Part shown: positions 33,901 through 40,084 of the stretch, one piece after another
Numbering within the stretch: position 1 is the stretch's first letter
Layout of the letters: each line of letters begins with the position of its first letter
Source of the DNA: Micromonospora vinacea
GTDB lineage: Bacteria > Actinomycetota > Actinomycetes > Mycobacteriales > Micromonosporaceae
Assembly (NCBI RefSeq): GCF_015751785.1
Contig: NZ_JADOTY010000001.1
Span: forward strand, 3,162,001-3,226,000
Direction of reading: 5' to 3'
Length of the DNA stretch: 64,000 bases
Program-made: the position numbers and the translations under genes
Notes under the pieces: model-generated
What the model was told of the DNA's origin: nothing
Database searches by the model: none
Seen by the model: only the letters and a program-made list of their open reading frames with translations

Positions 33901-34051
33901 AGGCCCGGTCGGTGAGCGTCGCCTGAGGGACGGGGACGGGGGCGGGATCGGCGGACGCGGGTTCGCCGAAGAGCACGCTTGCCGCCGTTACCGCGATCAT
34001 CGTCAGCACGGCGGTCCCGCGCCTGGTGCGCGTGGAACGTTTTATTGTCAT
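30929..34051 (-). CDS. Large secreted protein, helical/toxin-like N-terminal half
   Basis: 1040 residues. Signal peptide about 1-34 (ending EPASA). The N-terminal half is alpha-helical with long amphipathic segments. Around 345-386 a hydrophobic Gly/Ala-rich stretch (TGRGLAGSIFSTATLAMTG, then VFGAVMSIVGLFG) is followed at about 388-470 by coiled-coil heptads (LRDEVRALGDEMRASFARVEAQI). This layout recalls helical pore-forming proteins, but no family is recognised. The C-terminal half is richer in Cys, Trp and Tyr, probably a beta-rich binding domain. It stands alone with its own terminator. Function unknown; the pore-forming idea rests on layout only. Confidence 0.75.
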   Translation of the reverse strand: MTIKRSTRTRRGTAVLTMIAVTAASVLFGEPASADPAPVPVPQATLTDRAFGQVAELHLIGAARITTVVLSAEFVQWHRLHPNATAKQAQIQLTERQQLLDSSLTTFDLLLPEQDLLLKSVDVLLGTAGGETRTSPEITGLVGAVIGKTVEPWDTREELASGALRTAQWLRGRDDALAAVWSAVRQAGAASAPVATAWNAVLGEPFGVDVTSTYEELSQDPGLSHVDLDAILALRDDSVAYVAAAKQQLASLHAQLLGLSLEIRLEIGENNRKCPPEGPPSAACTAAAKKAAEDRDKDRQQTISDVKAGVGMVSTLIGFADPDAGKKSKVIGEAVLTTISAISKYAAAITGRGLAGSIFSTATLAMTGNVFGAVMSIVGLFGSSGPSLDAQILAQVKALRDEVRALGDEMRASFARVEAQINTVYANMMAQFDKLNAAIAGNTAQITLVQQQVAQLGLRLEDIAATVLAAIGDATLHDARADINQYIGYLENFGQPIPTYGEFVGPENEFHLTSTQLASGAAFVVPGTDADNPAVDPTTVLNSFGEARSINYLARVASGRDPSMVEPSTPVGNPTVWNLGAQAYAMLMLQNPTYAAQVSAGRAAQIEAEGTRIADVAASFGRPANGNANALITGLVHEYVGATNELSTALAALRTNEVQARWEPDANGVQVKTLKNYDLFWDTDKPLAPAPAKADEATVPSCEGSRQIDRPSNVRYELMSNMVRALHHAYTPRPDEPPAGVRELPEVGYCYTPSWVYTRTTGYGTGVIRHYGKLRLQIHSRFRLNSNTTWQNSRTADYTWPDEQVYQVDCEFFNCDSETTPEQGLTQKWPSGRYNFASGATAVNNTALDATLTPTLRGFLQARQKFMYDRVRDQSTQVSGPVPTALKKVNTAARLLQAYTRLGLPNALDSDDVLSANLFGQYQIPVNMPTDAKIGNAYARASANYTLCGPTPCSLDPSRPLRDQVSLKVPCEPAVDSSNLPGDPLGDCLITSARSRANALMQRYEVWADQMTAGLHRERVPWMNDTLLGLRITTRLTHAN

Positions 34052-34115
34052 GCCGCGAACGTATTGAGCAGCCTGAAAGGGCGCTGAAACCGCGCTGACC
34101 CGCGCAGGGTGCCGC

Positions 34116-34751
34116 TCAGCCGGCGGCCTGTGACGCGGCGGGCACGTCGAGGGCCGGCGCCACGACGGCGAACGCCTGGTCCATCAGTTCGGCCAGGTGC
34201 TGCTCGTCGTCGCCCGGCTGCCACCGCTGGAGCACCGTGTCGAGTGCCAGCAGGGCCATCCCGGCGGCCATCCGCGGGTAGGGGTCGGTGTGCGGGTCGA
34301 GGCCGCAGCGGTTGGCCAGCTCGGCGGCCAACTCGGCGCGCCACTCGATCTGGCGTTCCAGCCAGCGGGCGTGCAGGGCAGGGGTGTCCAGGATGAGACG
34401 GACGACGACTCGGGCTCGCTCGGAGTGTTCCGGGTGGTCGTTGCAGGCGGCGAGCGGCACCCACAGGGCGTGGCGCAGCGCGACCGACTGTGGCTCGGCG
34501 GGCGGCCGGGCGGTGAGTTCGGTGATGATGTCCGCGCTGGTGTCGGCCAGGAACCGGACGACGACGTCTTCTTTGGACGCGAAGTAACGGAAGAAGGTAC
34601 GCCGGGACATCCCGGCGGCCGCCACGATGTCGTCGACCGTCACCACGTCGAAACCCTTGGTGGCGAGCAGCATCAGGGCGGCGTCCCGCAGTTCGTCGGC
34701 AACGAGCTGGCGTTTGCGTTCGGCCAGGCTGTTGTCCGCACGAGATCTCAT
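34116..34751 (-). CDS. TetR/AcrR family transcriptional regulator
   Basis: 211 residues. The HTH is at about 30-66: LATKGFDVVTVDDIVAAAGM then SRRTFFRYFASKEDVVV. The helical ligand domain follows. It is divergent from the SDR gene with a candidate operator between them (34812-34826), so it probably represses the SDR gene and itself. The ligand is unknown. Confidence 0.92.
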   Translation of the reverse strand: MRSRADNSLAERKRQLVADELRDAALMLLATKGFDVVTVDDIVAAAGMSRRTFFRYFASKEDVVVRFLADTSADIITELTARPPAEPQSVALRHALWVPLAACNDHPEHSERARVVVRLILDTPALHARWLERQIEWRAELAAELANRCGLDPHTDPYPRMAAGMALLALDTVLQRWQPGDDEQHLAELMDQAFAVVAPALDVPAASQAAG

Positions 34752-34811
34752 CCGCCGATGCTACGTCATCCGGTGCCCCCTCATGCCCGTGTTGGCATCG
34801 CGCGCACTGCT

Positions 34812-34826
34812 TGACACTCAGTGCCA
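34812..34826. promoter_or_regulatory. Near-palindrome and -35 box between tetR and the SDR gene
   Basis: TGACACT-C-AGTGCCA is an inverted repeat with one mismatch, overlapping TTGACA (34811-34816), a consensus -35 hexamer for the SDR gene starting at 34847. A repressor bound here would block that promoter, as expected for a divergently encoded TetR protein. Confidence 0.5.
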
Positions 34827-34846
34827 TCGATAGCACAGTGGGTCGC

Positions 34847-35785
34847 ATGACTGTCGATGGCTGGTCCACTGAGCAGATCCCCGACCTGAGCGGCCGTACC
34901 TTCGTCGTCACCGGTGCCACAGCCGGCCTCGGCCTGGTCACCACCCGGGCGCTCGCCGTCCGCGGCGCGCGCGTCGTGCTGGCGGTCCGCGACGAGGAGC
35001 GGGGCCGCCGGGTGGCGGCCGACATCACCGCCGCCCACCCGGGCGTCGACCTGGAAGTCCGGCGGATCGACCTGGCCGACCTCGACTCGGTACGCATGTT
35101 CGCCGACCGTATGCACACCGACCACAGCCGGGTGGACGTGCTGGTCAACAACGCGGGGGTGATGGCCCTGCCCCGTACCCTCAGCCCGCAGGGGCACGAG
35201 GTGCAGTTCGCCACCAACCACCTCGGGCACTTCGCTCTCACCGGGCTCCTGCTCGACCTCCTGCTGGCCGGCCGGGACCCGCGGGTTGTCACTGTCACCT
35301 CGGTCAACCATCGGCAGGCCAAGGTCCGCTTCGCCGACCCGACCGGCGAGCGGGGCTACTCCCCGATGGGCTTCTACAACACGTCCAAGCTGGCCAACGC
35401 CATCTTCGGCTACGAACTGCACCGGCGGCTCAGCGCCGTGGCCAGCCCGCTGCGCAGCTTCCTCGCCCACCCCGGCTACACCGCGACGAACCTGCAGAGC
35501 AGTGGCACCACACCGATCTGGCGGCTGCTGCTGGGCCGCATCGGCAACCCGCTCCTCGCCCAGCCGGTCGACCGCGGCGTCTGGCCGCAACTGTTCGCCG
35601 CCACCGACCCGGGGGCGCAGCCGGGCCAACTCGTCGCCCCCGGTGGGCCGGGCGAACTGCGCGGCCATCCCGCGCCGGCGAAACTCTCCGCGGCGGCGAC
35701 GGACCCGGAGCACGGCCGCCTTCTGTGGGAGCTGTCCGAGCAGGCCACCGGCGTGCGGTTCGGCTCGCTGCTACCAGCGGACTGA
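34847..35785 (+). CDS. Short-chain dehydrogenase/reductase (retinol-dehydrogenase-like)
   Basis: 312 residues from the ATG at 34847; an earlier in-frame start at 34811 falls in the promoter/operator. NAD(P)-binding TGATAGLG at 22-29, NNAGVMA at 101-107, Ser152 in VTVTSVNH, and the catalytic Tyr177-X3-Lys181 in FYNTSKLAN are all present. The C-terminal extension is typical of the extended retinol-dehydrogenase/WWOX-like SDR subgroup. Substrate unknown. Confidence 0.92.
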   Translation: MTVDGWSTEQIPDLSGRTFVVTGATAGLGLVTTRALAVRGARVVLAVRDEERGRRVAADITAAHPGVDLEVRRIDLADLDSVRMFADRMHTDHSRVDVLVNNAGVMALPRTLSPQGHEVQFATNHLGHFALTGLLLDLLLAGRDPRVVTVTSVNHRQAKVRFADPTGERGYSPMGFYNTSKLANAIFGYELHRRLSAVASPLRSFLAHPGYTATNLQSSGTTPIWRLLLGRIGNPLLAQPVDRGVWPQLFAATDPGAQPGQLVAPGGPGELRGHPAPAKLSAAATDPEHGRLLWELSEQATGVRFGSLLPAD

Positions 35786-35861
35786 TCGCGGACCATCCCA
35801 CAGTCGTCACATTCCGCCGCGTCAGATCGTCCAAGGGGCGAGCAACCACAACGGAGGAAAG

Positions 35862-36212
35862 ATGTTCGCTGCCTACGTCACGGTCACCATTCTGGCGTCG
35901 GTCTTCACCGGCTTCGCCGCTGCCACCTATCTGATCGGCCACGACTACCCGAAGGCACAGGCGGACATGAAGGGCGTGCCGCGCTCTTGGGTACCGCGGT
36001 TGGGCGTGGCGCTGGCGGCAGGGTCGTTGGGGCTGCTGGCCGGCTTCGCCGTACCGCTGCTGGGCACTCTCGCCGCCTCCGGGCTGGTGCTGTATTTCAT
36101 CGGCGCGCTCATCGCGCACCTGCGCGTCGGCTCCCGCCAGCTGGTGGGTTGGGCCGTATTCTTCGTCACCGTGGTGGCCGCACTGACGGTGAATGTGCTC
36201 CACCACTGGTGA
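35862..36212 (+). CDS. DoxX-like small membrane protein
   Basis: 116 residues, ATG preceded by ACGGAGGAAAG. Four hydrophobic helices with the pattern of DoxX-like proteins (PRLGVALAAGSLGLLAGFAVP, LVLYFIGALIAHLRVG). It lies 76 bp after the SDR gene and may be read from the same promoter. No redox cysteines are present; function unknown. Confidence 0.78.
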   Translation: MFAAYVTVTILASVFTGFAAATYLIGHDYPKAQADMKGVPRSWVPRLGVALAAGSLGLLAGFAVPLLGTLAASGLVLYFIGALIAHLRVGSRQLVGWAVFFVTVVAALTVNVLHHW

Positions 36213-36220
36213 ACCGTCAG

Positions 36221-36928
36221 CTATGACGTGAGGCAGCCGTCGCGCATCTGGACGGCTCGGTCGCAGCGTGCGGCGATAGCTGTGTCATGGGTGGCCATGA
36301 TGAGAGTCGTGCCCTGCTCATCGCGCAACCTCAGCAAGAGGTCGACGATCGCGGTGCCGGTCTGACTGTCGAGATTGCCAGTGGGTTCGTCGGCCAGCAA
36401 CAGGGCAGGTTGGTTGATCAGCGCGCGGGCGATTGCGACCCGTTGCTGCTGCCCACCGGAGAGCCGCGACGGCAGGGCGGCGGCCCGGTCGGCGAGCCCC
36501 ACCATCGCCAGCAGCTCCTGTGCACGGGCGACCTTGTCGAAATCGGTGCGGAACGGAATCAGCGGTGCCATGACGTTGTCCAGGGCAGTGAGCGTGGGCA
36601 GCAGGTGGAACCGTTGGAACACGAAGCCGACCCGCCGCCGGTAGGCCGCCAACCCCCGGCCGGACAGGCCGGTCACCTCCTGACCGCCGACCTCGATGGT
36701 GCCACCGTCACACCGTTCGATGGCGCCGATCAGGTGCAGGAGCGTCGACTTGCCAGAGCCGCTCGGCCCGGTCAACGCGATAGCGGTGCCGGCGGCGATC
36801 GCGAGGCTGACGTCGTTCACCGCCACCAGCGGTGCACCGTCGGGCAGCGGGAAGGACTTCCGTACCCGGGTGAGACACACAAGCGGCATGGTGACAGTGC
36901 TCGACGCCGCAGCTGACGTCCGTTCCAT
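36221..36928 (-). CDS. ABC transporter ATPase (MacB/LolD type)
   Basis: 235 residues from the ATG at 36928; the frame opens further upstream but overlaps the permease gene. Walker [10 protein letters not shown] (54-62), [20 protein letters not shown] as in LolD/MacB ATPases, signature [15 protein letters not shown], Walker [14 protein letters not shown] and switch MATHDTAIA. It energises the FtsX-type permease encoded 20 bp upstream. Confidence 0.94.
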   Translation of the reverse strand: MERTSAAASSTVTMPLVCLTRVRKSFPLPDGAPLVAVNDVSLAIAAGTAIALTGPSGSGKSTLLHLIGAIERCDGGTIEVGGQEVTGLSGRGLAAYRRRVGFVFQRFHLLPTLTALDNVMAPLIPFRTDFDKVARAQELLAMVGLADRAAALPSRLSGGQQQRVAIARALINQPALLLADEPTGNLDSQTGTAIVDLLLRLRDEQGTTLIMATHDTAIAARCDRAVQMRDGCLTS

Positions 36929-36948
36929 CGGACCTACTCCTTTGCCGC

Positions 36949-39822
36949 TCACCCCTCGGCGAGCAGGTGGGCGGTGGGCAGTCGGCGGAGCACGGCGATC
37001 GGCACCACCACCGACAGGGCGGAGACGGCAACGCCGAACACCAGGGCGGCTCCAGAACACCAGAGGATCGAAGCGGTGACGCCCCCGGTGAAGGCCGCCG
37101 CCGCGCCAAGGCCGGCAGCGGCACCGAGCGTGCCGCCGATGGCACCCATCCCGATGGCCTCGATGATGACCAGCCGGTTCAGCATTGCGTCGGTCCAGCC
37201 GACGGCACCGAACAGGGCGAACTCGGCGGCGCGCTCGGAGATGTTGAGATAGAGCACGTCAGCGACCGAGACGATGCCCAGCATGATCGTGACCGCCACC
37301 GCGATGTGATCGATGGTGCGGGCCTGGAGGGTGATGGCGTCACCGAGCAGGGTGCCGGTGATCGCCCCACGGAACGCGAACGTGACGGCCAACAACATGG
37401 TCAGTGCGGCCACCCCGATCATCAGACTCAGCGCCCCGAGCGCGGTCCGACCGGGTGTGCGGGCAAGGTTGGCCAGGGCGAGGGTGACCAGCCGGCGCGG
37501 CGCCTGCCGGCGGAGGGCGAAACCCGCGACGGCGGGGCGGATGATCTCGCCGGGGTCCGGCCGGGCGGCCCGCCAGGCCGGCCAGCCGCCGGCGAGCAGG
37601 GCAAGGGCCACCGCTGCGGGTACGGCGAGCAGCGTGTGGATCCAGGCGATGTTGAGCCCGAGACCGAACGCGATCCCGAGCGCCAGCCCGGTGCCCACGA
37701 TGCCCGCGGCGAGACCGATGCCGACGATCTCGATGAACATCAACTGGAGTAGGTGCCGTCGGCCCCAGCCGAGGCAGGTGAGGATGCCGAACTCGGTGCG
37801 TCTGGCGCGGATGGCGGCGGTGTTGGCGTTGAGCACCGCCAGCGCGCACACCGCGAGCACCAGGACGGACAGCAGCACGCTCTTGCGGTCGGCCGCGCGG
37901 ACGAGCACCGAAGCGACGCCCTTCTGCACCCAGGGCTCGGCCACGGCGAGATCGGGCCGGCCGTAGTTACCCGCCGGATAGTGCACGGTCACCGCGGTGG
38001 GTGACGACCCCAGGGTTATGTCGACCTGCAGGCCGGTGCGTTGCGCGATCTCCTCGGCGATCAACCGGACCCGCTCCCGAGAGACCGGGTCGATGCCGAC
38101 CTCTCCGGCCAGCCGGACTCGCACCACGCTGATCGGTGCGCTGGTGTTGAGCTGGTACTCCGGGTAGCTGGGCTCGGTGCTGTACGCGCCGGGATCGAAG
38201 ATGGCCGGCAGGGCCGCCATGGTGGTGAGCATCAGCGGAGGTTGGCTGAGCAGGCCGGTGACGTTCGAATTCGGGGCCAGCCGTCGGCCGCCCAGCGCCT
38301 GCCGTGACGTTTCGTCGGCGCCCTCGGCGCCCGGGTTGAAGTACGTGTCCATGGGCACGGCCGACAGCGCGCTGCCCAGCGAAACCTTGGCGGGGTCGAA
38401 GGTGCCCACCGCGCCCAGCGCGGCATCGGGCATGCTCACGTCCCCCGGCTGCTCCTCGTAACCGTGCGCCAGGTTCCGATGGACGGCCACCTCGCTGCGC
38501 ACGCTGGTGTCGGCGAACTCCATCGGCACGTGCCGGGACGACCCGCCGTCGTCGGCGCCCTGACCCCAGATCTTCAGGTCGTACGGATCTGGCTGGGCCC
38601 GCAGACCGTCCCCGGCCCGTACCCTCTTCGGCGGTCCGACGGTCCAGAACTGGTCGAGCCACCTGGTGTTCGACGTTGCCAGGTCGTACTCGACGCCGAG
38701 GTCGTCGGGGCGGAGCATCCGGTCGAGCAGGTTCTGGTACGGCTCTTCGAACGACATCGTCCGTTGGGCGACCGGCGTGCCGGACTCGTTGACCAGAGCG
38801 GCGCGGAGCCGCTGGTCGTCGGCGGATCTCCGGACCAGCTCGGGCGCGTCGGAGTTCAGGCGCTGCACTGTGACGTTGAGCGTCCTGTCGACCTGGGGTC
38901 GGTCCGCGACGAGGATCGGGAGCACCGAGTAGGGGTACGGCATTCCGTCCAGCCGCCGTGAGGTCGGCGCTTCGGCCGAGGTGAAGTATCGGCCCGAGGT
39001 GACGGCCTGGTCCAGCCCGGCCAGCGCGGCCTCCGACTCCGGGTCGACCGCGGCCATCAGGAACGGCACCGTCCACGCCAACGTGACTGTCGGCCGCGTC
39101 GATTTTCCCTCGCGATCCGTCGAGCCCATGCCGCCGACGCACGTCAACGACGATCGGGCTCGGAGGTCGGTCGGTGCGAGCCACTCCTCCGCGGTGATGG
39201 CCGGAGCTGCTGGGCAGATCTTCACCCGCTGGCCGTCGGCGTCGACCTCCTCCGGCGGCGGCAGGCCCCCGCCGCTCTTCAGTTCGCTGTTCGGCACCAC
39301 GTCCAGCCGGTTCCGCGTCGCGTAGAGGAACGCCGGCCCGTCCGGGATCTGGCTCAGCCCCGCGTCCGTCGCCCAGGTCGGCTGGACCCGCAAGACCTGA
39401 CGCTCGGCGGTCGGGTCAAGGTGATCCGACAGGTCGACCGTCACGGGCACTGTGCGCATCACGTACCCGATCATCGCGACCGGTGCCGCCACCGACACCC
39501 CGCGCACCGCCTCGATCTCGCGCCACTGATCGTGGGTGATGCCGCCACGCATGCCCGCCAACTGGCCCGACTGGACCAGATTGCGCTCCTGCTCCAGCGG
39601 CAGCACCGCATCCTTGGGGCGTACCAGCAGGTCGTAGACCGGGCGGTAGTTGGCGCTGACCGCGCCCACCGCATCCAGCCGGGAGGTTACAGCGGCCCCG
39701 GTGAGCACTGTGAACCCGGCTACCGCGACGGCGATCATCGAGAGCAGAGCCAGCGACCGGCGCAGCCGTACGCGCCACTGCGACGCGGCTATCCCCAGCA
39801 TCGACGCCCCGCCCCGCATCAT
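36949..39822 (-). CDS. FtsX-like ABC transporter permease
   Basis: 957 residues. One helix near the N-terminus (about 21-45) is followed by a large extracytoplasmic region of about 600 residues, then a first FtsX module (SVLLSVLVLAVCALAVLNAN, LLQLMFIEIVGIGLAAGIVG, further helices) and a second (TALGALSLMIGVAALTMLLA, HIAVAVTIMLGIVSVADVLYL, IIEAIGMGAIGGTLGAAAGL). Such mechanotransmission permeases move lipoproteins, peptides or drugs, or act on periplasmic partners, rather than pump by alternating access. The MetMet start or the ATG at 39801 are alternatives. It is divergent from the GH3 gene. Confidence 0.9.
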   Translation of the reverse strand: MMRGGASMLGIAASQWRVRLRRSLALLSMIAVAVAGFTVLTGAAVTSRLDAVGAVSANYRPVYDLLVRPKDAVLPLEQERNLVQSGQLAGMRGGITHDQWREIEAVRGVSVAAPVAMIGYVMRTVPVTVDLSDHLDPTAERQVLRVQPTWATDAGLSQIPDGPAFLYATRNRLDVVPNSELKSGGGLPPPEEVDADGQRVKICPAAPAITAEEWLAPTDLRARSSLTCVGGMGSTDREGKSTRPTVTLAWTVPFLMAAVDPESEAALAGLDQAVTSGRYFTSAEAPTSRRLDGMPYPYSVLPILVADRPQVDRTLNVTVQRLNSDAPELVRRSADDQRLRAALVNESGTPVAQRTMSFEEPYQNLLDRMLRPDDLGVEYDLATSNTRWLDQFWTVGPPKRVRAGDGLRAQPDPYDLKIWGQGADDGGSSRHVPMEFADTSVRSEVAVHRNLAHGYEEQPGDVSMPDAALGAVGTFDPAKVSLGSALSAVPMDTYFNPGAEGADETSRQALGGRRLAPNSNVTGLLSQPPLMLTTMAALPAIFDPGAYSTEPSYPEYQLNTSAPISVVRVRLAGEVGIDPVSRERVRLIAEEIAQRTGLQVDITLGSSPTAVTVHYPAGNYGRPDLAVAEPWVQKGVASVLVRAADRKSVLLSVLVLAVCALAVLNANTAAIRARRTEFGILTCLGWGRRHLLQLMFIEIVGIGLAAGIVGTGLALGIAFGLGLNIAWIHTLLAVPAAVALALLAGGWPAWRAARPDPGEIIRPAVAGFALRRQAPRRLVTLALANLARTPGRTALGALSLMIGVAALTMLLAVTFAFRGAITGTLLGDAITLQARTIDHIAVAVTIMLGIVSVADVLYLNISERAAEFALFGAVGWTDAMLNRLVIIEAIGMGAIGGTLGAAAGLGAAAAFTGGVTASILWCSGAALVFGVAVSALSVVVPIAVLRRLPTAHLLAEG

Positions 39823-39969
39823 TGGTCCTCCTGTGGGAAATCATACGACCTTTCTCCTTCTCCGCGGGTGCGACGGTTGTCGACGGAGCGAGCAGGGCAT
39901 TGCCGAGTCATTGGCGCGCATCTATAGTTCGCGGACCACAACAATCATGGCCGTGGTGACGCGGCCGGG

Positions 39970-39989
39970 TCGTCGAAGCGCTTCGACGA
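39970..39989. promoter_or_regulatory. Perfect 20-bp palindrome, LacI-type operator before GH3
   Basis: TCGTCGAAGCGCTTCGACGA reads the same on both strands. The central GAAGCGCTTC fits the CG-centred consensus of LacI/CelR-type sugar repressors of actinomycetes. It lies 95 bp before the GH3 start, in the intergenic region with the divergent ABC operon. The repressor gene is outside the window. Confidence 0.68.
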
Positions 39990-40084
39990 TTCGTCGTTTC
40001 AGGCCCGTCAGCCGGGTGTCGAGCCTGGTCACGCCGGTCTCGGCGCCCCGCTGGGCGTCTGTCGTACGACATGAGGAGAACCGC

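Noticed and set aside
39650..40084. N-terminal extension of GH3
   Set aside because: The extension would cross the ABC permease start and the LacI-type palindrome and would bury the signal peptide at 40085.
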